NCBI RefSeq assembly: GCF_005954645.2
Contig: NZ_CP040695.2
Coordinates: 2,542,001-2,606,000 of the forward strand
DNA length: 64,000 nt
Direction of reading: 5' to 3'
Origin: Nocardioides sp. S-1144
GTDB lineage: Bacteria > Actinomycetota > Actinomycetes > Propionibacteriales > Nocardioidaceae
In this document: positions 53,109 to 62,204 of the stretch, piece by piece
Layout of the letters: each line of letters begins with the position of its first letter
How positions within the stretch are numbered: the stretch's first letter is position 1
The notes under the pieces: model-generated
Seen by the model: only the letters and a program-made list of their open reading frames with translations
Database searches by the model: none
What the model was told of the DNA's origin: nothing
Program-made: the position numbers and the translations under genes

Positions 53109-54686
53109 GTGACAAACGCAGCACAACCCCTGGGTGACGGAGCGGTCGACCTTGAGAAGCTTCAGACACTCCTGGCGCTCGGGTGCGAGTTGGACGAGCT
53201 CGACTTCAAGGAGTACCTCGACCTGACCAATCAGAAGGACAAGGTCGAGCTGGTGAAGGACCTGGCCGCCATGCAGTCGATCCCGACCGGCGGCTACGTG
53301 ATCGTCGGAGTCGACGGCGCCGGCAAGCCGTCGGAGAGATTCGGCAGGCTAGTAGCCGCGGAGTTCGACCCCGCGAACCTGTACAAGATTGCGGCGAACT
53401 ACCTGCCGACCCTTCAGTTGCGGTCCACTACGCACGAACTGTCCGGCATCACAGTCGCCATCATCCATTCGCTGGCCCCTGACCCGCCGAACATCCCGAT
53501 TCTCACAAAGGACGGCCAGTACGCCAACGACAACGGCAAGTCGTCCACGGTCTTCGTTGCCGGAGACGTGTTCGTGCGGCGGGGCACCCAGAGCATCCGC
53601 TGGACACCTGCCGACGTTCCCGCACTCCTCAAGCCGTGGGAGCAGGCCATCCGTGAAGACGAACGCCGGCACATGAGTGCACGGATCGACGAGGTTCAGG
53701 TCGGGACCCGTGGCCGCGACATCGCCCGCGGGCCGCTCGGCACCCTCACGTGGCGGTTGGCAAGCGACGAGTTCGACGCTGCCGTGCTGGAAGCGATGCG
53801 CGAGCAGGACGAGATCACCCTCCGGCGACTGTTCCTCGCATTTGGCGCCGACGCCGCCGTCCAACTCCGCACGAAGCAGGGCGACGACTTCGACCTTCTG
53901 CTCGACCGACTCATCGCCTCGCTCGCGCTCACGCTCACCTACGGTCAGCAGGGCTGGTTCCGGGAACTGCTCGACGTCCTGGTCGACCTGTATCGATCGG
54001 TGCTGGACCCGCTGGGCTCACCGAACCCGCCCAACGAGAACGCGGTCGCAGAGAAGCTGATGTGGCGCATTGTCGTGGGCGTCGAGGCTGTCGGCGGCCT
54101 GGCTGTCCGGTTACGCTGCTACTGGGCTATTCGCGCTCTCGCGATGCCGAGCCCGGCACTGTCCAGGCAGATTCGAGAGCCCTCGTGGATCAGGCACGCA
54201 CTGACCGCGGCGTCCTGGGCGCGTCTGTTGTACACCCAGCCTTCGTCCGAGGACGCTCAGCCGGTCGAGATCGGCGGGCCCACGGTCGCCCTTGCCCGGC
54301 AACTCGTCGAGCGCATCCCTGCGCTTCGACCCGATGCCGAAGTCCCTCGCTTCGAGCTCAACACCGCTCCGGAGCCCTTCGATAAGGTGCTGGACTCTCT
54401 CACCCAGTTCGACGCCTTGTGGTGCGTGATCGCTGTTGCCGACAGCGGACGCGACAACAACCAATACCCGAGCTTCGCCTCGTTCTACTCGCACAGGTCA
54501 GAACCGGCCCTGGAACTTCTCATCACCGACCAAGCGGTACGCGAAGAGCTGCTCGAAGAGCGCGCGGGAGACCTGAAGGACGCCATGGACAAGGTCGTCA
54601 GGGTCGCCAGGCAGCTGTCGTTTCAGCAGCGCTACGTCCCTTGGGACCCTTCATCTCCCGTGATCTCGAAGTTCCTGGACAGTTAG
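53109..54686 (+). CDS. Schlafen/AlbA_2-domain ATP-binding-like protein
   Basis: 525 residues. AlbA_2 core at about 20-140: ELDELDFKEYLDL, then VELVKDLAAMQS, GGYVIVGVDGAGKPS and a VRRGTQSIRWTP end. Glu30/Asp32 and Lys34 in ELDFKEY are typical of the nuclease-like Schlafen core. The C-terminal 350 residues are helical without a known domain. AlbA_2 proteins occur often in defence islands. GTG 53109 begins MTNAAQPLGDG. It is convergent with a second AlbA_2 gene, sharing a 4-nt overlap. Confidence 0.78.
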   Translation: MTNAAQPLGDGAVDLEKLQTLLALGCELDELDFKEYLDLTNQKDKVELVKDLAAMQSIPTGGYVIVGVDGAGKPSERFGRLVAAEFDPANLYKIAANYLPTLQLRSTTHELSGITVAIIHSLAPDPPNIPILTKDGQYANDNGKSSTVFVAGDVFVRRGTQSIRWTPADVPALLKPWEQAIREDERRHMSARIDEVQVGTRGRDIARGPLGTLTWRLASDEFDAAVLEAMREQDEITLRRLFLAFGADAAVQLRTKQGDDFDLLLDRLIASLALTLTYGQQGWFRELLDVLVDLYRSVLDPLGSPNPPNENAVAEKLMWRIVVGVEAVGGLAVRLRCYWAIRALAMPSPALSRQIREPSWIRHALTAASWARLLYTQPSSEDAQPVEIGGPTVALARQLVERIPALRPDAEVPRFELNTAPEPFDKVLDSLTQFDALWCVIAVADSGRDNNQYPSFASFYSHRSEPALELLITDQAVREELLEERAGDLKDAMDKVVRVARQLSFQQRYVPWDPSSPVISKFLDS

Positions 54687-56152
54687 GACGCGCCCTCAGC
54701 GCCTGGCCGTGGCCGGGGGTGGTGTCGGTAAGCCACGCCGTACTCAGATGCCCACGCCTCGACCGACTGCCGGTGCTCGCCACCCCACTGCCAGCCGATC
54801 ATCGTGCCGTCGGGATCGATCATGTCGACTTCGGGCAGCCCGAAGTGCTGCAGCACGGCTGACGCGACGTCGTGCGCCGCTGCCATCCGTCCCTGCGTGG
54901 TTTCGCACGTGCTGAGGTCGGCGGCAGCGACCGCCTTGATCGGCTGTCGCACCAGACGTGTGCCGGCGGAACGGCGTGAGTCGCCGCCGACGGCGGAGAA
55001 GAGCTTCAGGGGTGTCTCGTAGGGGAGCTCAAGCTCTCCGCCTTCGAGAATGCCGGCTTGGATTTCGCAGGTGCCCCACGCTCCGGCCTGATACCCGGCC
55101 CAGCTCAACGCCTTGTCGACAAGAATCGTCGCGTCATCGACCAGCTTCTCCAGGTCGATCCGGCCCTCGGTTTCATCCGTGGTGGTATCGAAAGTGACGG
55201 GTCTGCTGACGAACACACGGCCGTCGGCGTAGAGCGCCACGTACCCCATACGGGGGTCGGCTTCCTCTTCCTCCTCGCGCGCACTCTGGCCGGTGAAGGT
55301 CATCCGTCCCGGTGCGGCGAACCCGGCCCAGGTGAAGTACATGCCTCGGCGCAACGGCGAGGAGAACCCGTAAGAGTTCTGCCAGTCGCTGATGCTCTGA
55401 GCAGTGTCCCGGTCCATGCGTGACCCGGCCAGAGACTCGGGAACGGCTGCCGCGTAGACCCACAAGCCCGCAGCGAGGCGAAGCTGGTCGGCGCCGTCTT
55501 CGACCAGTTCGTTCATGGCGGCCACCTGGTCGGCCCGTGCCAGCATCCGGCGCCGGTACCGATCAGAAACCTCGGCCTCGTCCATCCACCGGGTGTCGGC
55601 GCCGTCGCGCACCGGGAAGTTCAGTGTTCTCCGGTTCGCTCCCGGCCCATCGGTCACAGCGTGCGGACGCAACTCGCTCGGCGGGACGACGACAACGATG
55701 TAACTGCCACCAGCGGCCGCAGGAACGGGGACAACCTCAATCCGCGGATTCGGAGCGGTGTAGTTGGCCAAAGCTGCACGCAGACGCTGCTCCAACGCTG
55801 CAGGGTCGGACACAGTGGGTTCGCACCTGACGGCAACGTCATCGACCTCGTCGACGCCGATGACAAGCAGGCCCCCACGGTGGTTAGCGAACTGACAGAC
55901 GTCCTTGGCCCACTCCTGCTCGGGCTTCCAGGTCGGCCGCCGTTGCGTGCTCGCGGGGGCCGTCGCGCCGGGTGCAGAGTTGGCAGAAGCCGGGCCGGTC
56001 TCCGGGAGGTGGGGGCGCAGCTTGAAATCGAGGCTCTCGCTCTCGCGTGCACCCTGGGTTACCAGCCCCAGGATTGCTTGCTCGGTCAGGCCCTCAGAGT
56101 CGAGTGGGCCACTGAGGATCTGTTCGAGCGAGCGGTCGCGCCAAACTGCCAT
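54683..56152 (-). CDS. Schlafen/AlbA_2-domain protein, convergent partner
   Basis: 489 residues. AlbA_2 core: Glu39/Asp42/Lys44 in ESESLDFKLRP, an insertion of about 35 Ala/Pro residues, KDVCQFANHRGGLLVIGVDE, and VPPSELRPHAV. The C-terminal half contains WQNSYGFSSPLRRGMYFTW and a beta-rich segment with VFVSRPVTFD. No known domain. It has the same core as its neighbour at 53109 but low overall similarity, so the two are not recent duplicates. Confidence 0.78.
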   Translation of the reverse strand: MAVWRDRSLEQILSGPLDSEGLTEQAILGLVTQGARESESLDFKLRPHLPETGPASANSAPGATAPASTQRRPTWKPEQEWAKDVCQFANHRGGLLVIGVDEVDDVAVRCEPTVSDPAALEQRLRAALANYTAPNPRIEVVPVPAAAGGSYIVVVVPPSELRPHAVTDGPGANRRTLNFPVRDGADTRWMDEAEVSDRYRRRMLARADQVAAMNELVEDGADQLRLAAGLWVYAAAVPESLAGSRMDRDTAQSISDWQNSYGFSSPLRRGMYFTWAGFAAPGRMTFTGQSAREEEEEADPRMGYVALYADGRVFVSRPVTFDTTTDETEGRIDLEKLVDDATILVDKALSWAGYQAGAWGTCEIQAGILEGGELELPYETPLKLFSAVGGDSRRSAGTRLVRQPIKAVAAADLSTCETTQGRMAAAHDVASAVLQHFGLPEVDMIDPDGTMIGWQWGGEHRQSVEAWASEYGVAYRHHPRPRPGAEGAS

Positions 56153-56638
56153 GCGACAGTTCTACCGACCCTCCGGGTTCGAGGCCAGCGGGTTGGGTTT
56201 CGCGACGAGGCGCTTGGGCGACGAGGACGTCTCCCACACGTTCTGCCGGCCCGTTGCCTGCCGAACAATAACGATCCGCTCAAACCACAGCGCCGATTCC
56301 TGGGCGGTCGTGCGACGCTACGGCAGTCGTGCGGATGACTGAAGCCATCTTGGCCGGTCGGAATCGGTGATCCAGCTGCCCCATGGATCCAGGAATTGAC
56401 TATCAGAGCACGGCCTCGCGGGACAGGCCGTCGCGTTGGAGCATGCCAAAAAACTCGCGTGTGGGATTCGACTTCAGTTCCCCAGACCACCGCTGGGTGG
56501 TGCGTCATTCTGGGCGGATCGGGTAAGGAGACCGTTGGGGGGCGGGACTAGCCAGGACCGGCCTGCCAGTCGTGGGATCGGCCGATTGCTGATGTCTTCG
56601 TGCCTGCCGCCAGTTCACGTTGTTGATAGGCACCTGCG
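56153..56638. other. Intergenic region, nothing identified
   Basis: 486 bp upstream of the AlbA_2 gene start (minus strand, 56152) and beyond the 3' end of the small HTH gene at 56639. No supported gene, repeat or hairpin. It probably includes the promoter of the AlbA_2 gene. Confidence 0.5.
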
Positions 56639-56833
56639 TCAACGGGCCGTGGGGATGCGGCGCAGCGCGGCTTCGAGCTCGTCGAGCCGGAGCCGGATCG
56701 AGCGTCGTCCGCACTGGTAGGCGGGGATGGTGCCGTCGCTGATCCGGCGGCGGATGGTGCGGGTCGAGAGTGACATCATCTCGGCGGCCTCCTCAAGGCT
56801 GACGTAGACGGGCAGGTCGCGCCTCCTGGTCAT
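56639..56833 (-). CDS. Excisionase-type helix-turn-helix protein
   Basis: 64 residues, MerR/Xis-like HTH: VYVSLEEAAEMMSLSTRTIR, RRISDGTIPAYQCGRRSIRL and a C-terminal helix. Small proteins like this sit in actinomycete integrative elements as excisionases or as regulators of replication and transfer. ATG 56833 overlaps the stop of the upstream HTH gene (56830-56833, ATGA), so the two are co-translated. Confidence 0.85.
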   Translation of the reverse strand: MTRRRDLPVYVSLEEAAEMMSLSTRTIRRRISDGTIPAYQCGRRSIRLRLDELEAALRRIPTAR

Positions 56834-57063
56834 CGCGTGCCACCTCGCACCAGACCCGGGGTGGCGGAGTCGAGGAAGCGTCGTGCTTCGGCGACGCTGA
56901 TGTAGAGACGGCCGCAGCCCTCGAATCGTGCCCATCGAGGTCCGACGCCGCGTCGACGCCAGTCGCGCACGGTGCGTTGCGGGGTGTGGATGAGGGTGCA
57001 GAAGTCCTCGAAGGTGAGAAGGGCGTGGTCGTGCCATTCCTCGGGGATGTGGATCTGGTCCAT
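56830..57063 (-). CDS. MerR/Xis-like helix-turn-helix protein
   Basis: 77 residues. LLTFEDFCTLIHTPQRTVRD forms the recognition helices, RRRGVGPRWARFEGCGRLYI the wing, and SVAEARRFLDSAT the C-terminal helix. This is the other common excisionase/regulator type of actinomycete mobile elements. ATG 57063 follows GAGGACACC. It heads a two-gene unit downstream of the relaxase, separated from it by a mutually exclusive hairpin region. Confidence 0.83.
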   Translation of the reverse strand: MDQIHIPEEWHDHALLTFEDFCTLIHTPQRTVRDWRRRGVGPRWARFEGCGRLYISVAEARRFLDSATPGLVRGGTR

Positions 57064-57155
57064 GGTGTCCTCCGGTTCGGCGAGGACGGTCGCGTCGGTC
57101 GAGTCCGGCGCGTTCTGCGGTTGGCGGCAGATGTCCTCTCACTGGTCACCAAGGG

Positions 57156-57177
57156 AAAAAATCGCCCTTTGGGCGAT
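57156..57177 (-). terminator. Intrinsic terminator after relaxase gene
   Basis: On the minus strand ATCGCCC-AAA-GGGCGAT forms a seven-pair stem followed by a run of six T. It lies 38 nt beyond the relaxase stop and before the HTH genes. A competing upstream hairpin overlaps its left arm. Confidence 0.75.
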
Positions 57178-57220
57178 CACCTCGCCCAAACTCGTCACCG
57201 ATCGATATGACTCGTCACCG
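57168..57220 (-). promoter_or_regulatory. Competing hairpin and direct repeats (possible attenuator or nic region)
   Basis: TTTGGGCGA-TCACC-TCGCCCAAA (57168-57190) is a nine-pair perfect inverted repeat that shares bases with the terminator stem; both cannot form at once. Two direct copies of CTCGTCACCG follow (57191-57200 and 57211-57220). This looks like an antiterminator/terminator arrangement between relaxase and HTH genes; hairpins with repeats are also seen at oriT sites. Confidence 0.45.
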
Positions 57221-59944
57221 CTGGCGGCCTCGGCTGAGGACTGCTGGTGCCGGCAGTGTGAGGTGCTCGGGCCGGCGGTGGTGGGACCAGACGTCATCGA
57301 GCTCGCGAGGCGTGCTGGGTGCCTGTGCGCCGTACCGGTCGATGTCCTCTGTCGCGGTCTGGGCGGCGTGGGTGGGGCCGAGATCGGCGCGGTCGCGGCT
57401 GAACACCTCGACCCACTGCTCGCGTGCCTCGTCGAGGCTGTCGGCGACGAGGTGGGCGGTGTTGCTGTGTCGGCCGCGGGTCATGCCGACGTAGGCCGAG
57501 GCGGCGCCGGTGGTCTCGCCGATGAGCAGGTGGGCGTGGTCGACGGTGTCGCCCTGGGCGCCGTGCACGGTGGTGGCGAAGGCGAGCTCGACGTGGCGGC
57601 TGGCGTACTCGGCGGGCAGCGTCCGCTCACCCCCGCGCCCGCGGATGTGCAGCGACCCGTCGTTGCCCACGGCCGCGACCGTCCAGGTGTCGCGGTTGGC
57701 GACGCCCAGGTCACGGTCGTTGCGACGCGTCGCGACCCGGTCTTCACGACTGACCTGCTCCCCTGCGTCGGTGGTCAGCGTCCGACCGGCAGCGGGCTCG
57801 CCTGTACGGCGCTGGTCGCGAATGGCGGCGTTGAGCAGGCCCACCTGCTCGCGGGTGTCGGCGATGAGCAGGGGCGCGGATGTCGGGTCTGTGACTGCGG
57901 TGGCGGTGACGGCCGCGAGGCGCTCGACCTCGGTCGGGTGGATGACGATCTGGCCGCGGTCGAGGAGCGTGTCGAAGACCTCCCCGCTGCGCTCGCCCGC
58001 ACGCATCTGGAGGGTCAGCTCGGCGTAGGTGTCGTCGACGAACCGGTGGACGGTGTCGAGCTCGACGCGGGCCTCGTCCGGCGCCCATCGGATCGCGAGG
58101 TCGAACGCACCGCCGCGGCCGACGGCTGGCAGCTGGTGGCGGTCGCCCACGAGCGCGACGCGGGCGCCGGACTCGTCGGCGACGACCAGGAGGGCGTGCA
58201 TGACGTCCTGGTCGAGCATGCCGGCCTCGTCGACGAGGAGGACGTCGCCGGGCAGGAGCCGCGCGGGCGTGCCGCGCACATCGAGCTCGGCGGCCTCGAC
58301 GCGGCGCCAGCGTCCGTTGTCGTCCCAGCGGAAGCCGTGCTGGTGCACGAGCCAGGCAGCCGAGAACGCGTCGCAGCCGACCTGCTCCCCCGCTACCTGC
58401 GCGGCCTTGAGTGTCGGGGTGACGACGAGCAACCGGCTGCCGTCGACCTTGAGCCCGTCGCTCGCCGCGGCGAGCGTTGTGGTCTTGCCGGTGCCGGCGG
58501 CGCCCTCGACGACGACCAGGTGCGCGGTGCCCAGCAGTGCGGCGACGACGCCACGCTGGCCGTCGTCGAGCTCGCGCCGTGCGACGACCCGTCCGACCCT
58601 GGCCGGCGTGGCCGGACGCTCGGCCCGGTCGACGAGGCGGGTGACGATGTCGGACTCGACCGCGAGCACGCGGTCGGAGGTCAGCGCGCGCACGTGGTCG
58701 GGGACGTCGTCGCGCTGCAGGAGCGGACGGGACGCGGCGACCGCTCGGGCAGTGAGGTCCTCGGTGAGCTCGCGGCGTGTGGCGCCGTCGGCAACGACTC
58801 CGACGTTGGCGACGATGCGCTCGCACTCGCCGCGCAGGTCGGCGGCGTTCCAGCTGGACCGCCGTGCCCCGAGCCGGACCAGTGCGAGCTCGACGACGGC
58901 GTCGCGGCGGATGCGGGCGATGGGGGTCGAGGCCCGAGCCGCCGTAGTGGTGTCGGTGGGCGGGGTCGGTGGGCGGAATCCGAGGTCGTGCAGCTCTTCG
59001 CGCCACCGCTGTGCGAGGTCGGCGCCGGACTCGGGCACGACCTTGTCCGGGCGGGCGTCGGCCCAGGCGCGGCGGTCCCACGAGCGTCGCTGGTGGGGTC
59101 CGGGCTCCTGACCGGGGTTGGCCGTGCGCCACGCTGCCTCGTACGTGTCGACGTTGCGGTTGATCTGTGCGGCGCGTGCGCTGAACCGGCCGGCGTACGG
59201 CGTCAGCTCGGCGATCTCGCCACTGCTGGCGTCGAGCGTGTAGCCGTGCCCGGCGAGCGTGCGGCGGAACTGCGGGTCGGACGCGACGGCGGCGTGGCCG
59301 ATCCCGTTGATTGCCTCGATGCTGTCCACGACGCCGACCGAGTGCAGTCCGCGCCATGCGCCGAGGGCGTAGGCCCGCGCGTTGATCTGCAGGTGGAGGT
59401 GTCGGTGCGGGTCGCCGGCGCGGGAGGTGTGGTGCCGTACGACGGCCGCCTCGAGTCGCTCGACCGGCACCTGCACCTGCCGACCTCGCGGCCCGACACG
59501 CGTCGTGGCGTGGTCGGCGACCCAGCCGATGATCTCGGCGGCGGCCCGTTCCTGTGCGGCGTCGTACGCCTCGGCGATCGCTGGGTGGATCGCGGCCGCG
59601 AGCGACCACGTCTTCGGACCGTTGACCACGACCTCGACGAACCGCAGCCCGCGCTCGTCGGTGCGGAGCCGACCCTTCGCGGCGCCGGTCTCGACGTCGT
59701 AGCCGGCGACCCACCGCTCGTAGCCGTCACCGTCGAGCGTCGCGGCCATCACGACACCGACTGCCTCGTCGCCGGCCGACGGTGTCGCGACGTAGTGAGC
59801 GGCGAGGCCGGTGCCTTCGGCGAGGTAGTAGTCGTCGACGCGCGAGCGGTCGGCCTCGACGTAGGAGCGGGCGGCAGCGGCGGCGCCGCGGTAAAACTTC
59901 ACTCCCCCGTGCACGCCGCTCACCCGCCCGTCACTGCTCGTCAC
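57215..59944 (-). CDS. MobF-family relaxase/helicase (TrwC/TraA-like)
   Basis: 909 residues. N-terminal relaxase domain (1-330): Tyr28, Tyr39 and Tyr40 are candidate nicking tyrosines, and the metal-binding His180, His182 and His184 are in HRHLHLQ. The C-terminal RecD/TraI-like helicase has Walker A GAAGTGKTTT with its lysine at 487, DVLLVDEAGMLDQ, LVGDRHQLPAVGRGGAFD, and TTVHGAQGDTVDHAH. It would nick at oriT and lead the transferred strand. GTG 59944 begins MTSSDGRVSGVHGG. No type IV secretion genes are in the window, so the element may be mobilisable rather than self-transmissible. Confidence 0.94.
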   Translation of the reverse strand: MTSSDGRVSGVHGGVKFYRGAAAAARSYVEADRSRVDDYYLAEGTGLAAHYVATPSAGDEAVGVVMAATLDGDGYERWVAGYDVETGAAKGRLRTDERGLRFVEVVVNGPKTWSLAAAIHPAIAEAYDAAQERAAAEIIGWVADHATTRVGPRGRQVQVPVERLEAAVVRHHTSRAGDPHRHLHLQINARAYALGAWRGLHSVGVVDSIEAINGIGHAAVASDPQFRRTLAGHGYTLDASSGEIAELTPYAGRFSARAAQINRNVDTYEAAWRTANPGQEPGPHQRRSWDRRAWADARPDKVVPESGADLAQRWREELHDLGFRPPTPPTDTTTAARASTPIARIRRDAVVELALVRLGARRSSWNAADLRGECERIVANVGVVADGATRRELTEDLTARAVAASRPLLQRDDVPDHVRALTSDRVLAVESDIVTRLVDRAERPATPARVGRVVARRELDDGQRGVVAALLGTAHLVVVEGAAGTGKTTTLAAASDGLKVDGSRLLVVTPTLKAAQVAGEQVGCDAFSAAWLVHQHGFRWDDNGRWRRVEAAELDVRGTPARLLPGDVLLVDEAGMLDQDVMHALLVVADESGARVALVGDRHQLPAVGRGGAFDLAIRWAPDEARVELDTVHRFVDDTYAELTLQMRAGERSGEVFDTLLDRGQIVIHPTEVERLAAVTATAVTDPTSAPLLIADTREQVGLLNAAIRDQRRTGEPAAGRTLTTDAGEQVSREDRVATRRNDRDLGVANRDTWTVAAVGNDGSLHIRGRGGERTLPAEYASRHVELAFATTVHGAQGDTVDHAHLLIGETTGAASAYVGMTRGRHSNTAHLVADSLDEAREQWVEVFSRDRADLGPTHAAQTATEDIDRYGAQAPSTPRELDDVWSHHRRPEHLTLPAPAVLSRGRQR

Positions 59945-60157
59945 TTAGCCTTGAAATGACGCTCGGCCCGCCCCAGGAGGGACAGGCCGTGCCGATCGAT
60001 CTACGGAACTTCGTAGCATGCGTGCCGCAGAGTTCCTAGAGGCTCAGAGGCCCTACGAGGCTTGGGTTCTCGAGTTCGTCACTCGCCGTCACTGGCCGAG
60101 GGATGTTCGCCGGTTCCTGAGCCTCCGTGCGGTCGAGACGCCTAGCGTTCTCTCGTG
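59945..60157. other. Upstream of relaxase, TCGTCAC repeats
   Basis: The 213-bp gap before the relaxase. TCGTCAC occurs at its start (59938-59944, overlapping the relaxase start) and at 60076-60082, and a related CCGTCAC follows; the same heptamer appears twice at 57192-57198 and 57212-57218. Short GC-rich repeats near a relaxase may mark relaxase binding or oriT, but the heptamer is too short to be sure. Confidence 0.35.
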
Positions 60158-60595
60158 ATGGAAGATGCCGTTCTCAACGAGAAGCGGATGCGTCTGCGGT
60201 ACACCGGTACGTGCCGGTTGTGTGCGTGCGAGCTCCCGCAGTGGAGCTGCCGCGGTCTACGAGAAGTCCGGAAAGACGGTCTGGTGCGTGGCCTGTTCTG
60301 AGTCTGATGCCACCCAAGAAGTTGGCCCGGTCCCGGGAGAATCGACCCACGGCCAAGGTCGACTTGGCGTGCCCGGGGGCGCCGGCTCGACGTGAGAACG
60401 AGCGTTGAGCGGCCCGTCGCGAGGAGCAGATCCGGACTGAGCACAAGCGGCTCGGCGGTTTGATCCTGGCGTGTCGGACGACCCGCAGTCGACCCGAGCT
60501 TGGGACACCGGGGCCATCGGCGAGGAGCGGTTGGGTGCGCGGCTCAACGAGCTCGCCGGCGACTCGCTGCTGGGCCTAGGCCTTGCGCGGTCCTG
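60158..60595 (+). pseudogene. Decayed NERD-type nuclease gene (N-terminal part)
   Basis: Fragments in three frames join into one known actinomycete protein. MRLRYTGTCRLCACELPQ (frame of 60158), then AAVYEKSGKTVWCVACSES (frame of 60246), then ARRENER with a TGA at 60406-60408 and REEQIRTEHKRLGGLILA beyond it (frame of 60127), then SDDPQSTRAWDTGAIGEERL (frame of 60474). At least two frameshifts and a nonsense codon break it, and the NERD domain that should follow is missing. It was once a topoisomerase-zinc-finger-like/NERD protein; it cannot be functional now. Confidence 0.8.
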
Positions 60596-60953
60596 AATTG
60601 GCCATCGGGCGCCGGGTTCGCTGCATTGATCGTTGACATCTGATCTGCGTGGACTAGTCGCGCACTACCAATACCTTTGCAAAGGCTGCTGCGAGTTTGA
60701 CAGAGGACTGGCCCAAAGACTTTCGTCAGGTGCTCAATGCAATCGAGGCACGCCTGTCGAATGCGCCGCGCCTGCTCGACCTCCCACCCCTGTAGGCCGT
60801 ACTTTTCACTTAGTGATCTCCTGGGGCGGCGCTGACCTAGGACTACGCATCGTCGTGGCAACAACTTCGCAAGCGGTTTCCAAAGGGGACCTCGGTATGG
60901 CCGTAGTCGACGACCTCGGTCTTGATCGCGGCCCGCCTCCGCTGAACCTGGAT
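60596..60953. other. Remnant region without a confident gene
   Basis: 358 bp. On the minus strand, within 60544-60864, LSEKYGLQGWEVEQARRIRQ and CLDCIEHLTKVFG read like real protein sequence, suggesting a gene fragment, but there is no start with a ribosome site and the remainder is poor. No repeat or RNA seen. Confidence 0.4.
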
Positions 60954-62204
60954 CTAGTGCGGCAGCCCAACGCTGAGCAGGGCGTTCTGACTAGCAACTG
61001 CCTTATCTACGTTCAAGCTGTACTTCGCCGAACGTGGAGTTTCGCCGTCGTACTGCTTCCAGTTCTCCTGGAAACCCTTGACGACGCCGGAAGCCGCGGC
61101 CTCGCGCCATTCCGACTGACTCTGGAAGTAGAAGAAGTCGACTCGGCTCGGAGTGAAGGCGGACTTGATACGGCTCGACCTGTCCTTCTTGCGCTCCTTT
61201 TTGCGTCTCGAACTGCTGGGATATAGAGCCTTCTGCTCGTCCAGCCAGGGCTTCGCCCATGGCTCAAACTCAGCGTCGCCCGTCAGGACGACGAACCCCA
61301 GGCCTCCCTGGTCTAGCGCCCAGTGCGTAGCCACTGCGTCGTTGAGAGGCGCGATGGCGCCGTGGTCAGAGTGCGTTTTGAAGTCCCAGATGTGGCTGGC
61401 TGAAAAATCGAACGTTGCTGTCGGTGACTTGATTGGCCTGCCTCCGATCGCGCCAAAGCATGGCGGCAACGCGATGTGCTCGAAGTACCACCCCACCCAC
61501 TGCGACTGCCGCCACTGACGCGCTTCCTCTAGCCGCATTTGCGTGACGGCTTCCTTCAGACCGAACCGGGGGTATCGCCGCAGAACAGACGAGATGACGT
61601 CCGCCATTCTGCGTGCCTCGTCGAGCGGACTCGCTAGCACGTCCGACTTGCTGATTTGCCTTTCTGCCCCGTGGAGCAGGGTGTTGAGGCCAACGAGAGT
61701 GACGGTCTCACCGCTGGAATAGCACGCTTCGCCCCAGGGCTCCGACAAACGGCGCGCAAGAAGACCTGCCAGTTCGATCTTCCGGAGACTCAGGACTTGG
61801 CCGTTCAGTTCGAGGGCCTTCGCGAGGCTATCGAGGACGGACTTGCGCTCCTTACTACCTGGACCAAGAACCTCAACGCCCCCGCCGGCGAGTGCACTGA
61901 GACGGTTCACGGCCTCCAGCTTGCTCAAGGCAGGGATGAACCCGTCGGCCAGTACCTCGCGGTCGTCTACTTCCCATGCTTCGTCGTCGGTCTCAGACGG
62001 TGCGGTCGCCTGGTGCGAGGTGATGACGTTCAAGGCCTCGAGATGTTGCCCCAGAATCGTGGCACGCGCGATCTGTCCACCGGCGGCAAGACGGTCGACG
62101 TAGCGAGCCGGGTCGAGCAGGTTGATACCGGCGTAGGCCAGGTGCCACCGCTGTTCGGCCTCGACCCAAAACTCGATCCGCGCCAGGAAGGGCACCGACT
62201 TCAC
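60954..62204 (-). CDS. Paralogue with repeat domain and PD-(D/E)XK-like C-terminus (short form)
   Basis: 416 residues. One full copy of a repeat domain (about 113-180: VLGPGSKERKSVLDSLAKAL, then CYSSGETVTLVGLNTLLHGA) and a short N-terminal stretch (GINLLDPA) that resembles the end of another copy. A C-terminal nuclease-like region follows, with Glu242 (WYFEH), Asp266 (TFDFSASH), Asp274 and Lys276 (WDFKTH), then LGFVVLTGDAEF. Its relative lies directly upstream at 62432-63889. The E-x-D-x7-D-x-K layout matches PD-(D/E)XK restriction enzymes. GTG 62204 is the assigned start, with a weak ribosome site. I know no named family for it. Confidence 0.72.
   Translation of the reverse strand: MKSVPFLARIEFWVEAEQRWHLAYAGINLLDPARYVDRLAAGGQIARATILGQHLEALNVITSHQATAPSETDDEAWEVDDREVLADGFIPALSKLEAVNRLSALAGGGVEVLGPGSKERKSVLDSLAKALELNGQVLSLRKIELAGLLARRLSEPWGEACYSSGETVTLVGLNTLLHGAERQISKSDVLASPLDEARRMADVISSVLRRYPRFGLKEAVTQMRLEEARQWRQSQWVGWYFEHIALPPCFGAIGGRPIKSPTATFDFSASHIWDFKTHSDHGAIAPLNDAVATHWALDQGGLGFVVLTGDAEFEPWAKPWLDEQKALYPSSSRRKKERKKDRSSRIKSAFTPSRVDFFYFQSQSEWREAAASGVVKGFQENWKQYDGETPRSAKYSLNVDKAVASQNALLSVGLPH

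Noticed and set aside
56972..59959. Plus-strand open frame of nearly 1000 codons
   Set aside because: Antisense shadow of the MobF relaxase, whose motifs are complete on the minus strand.
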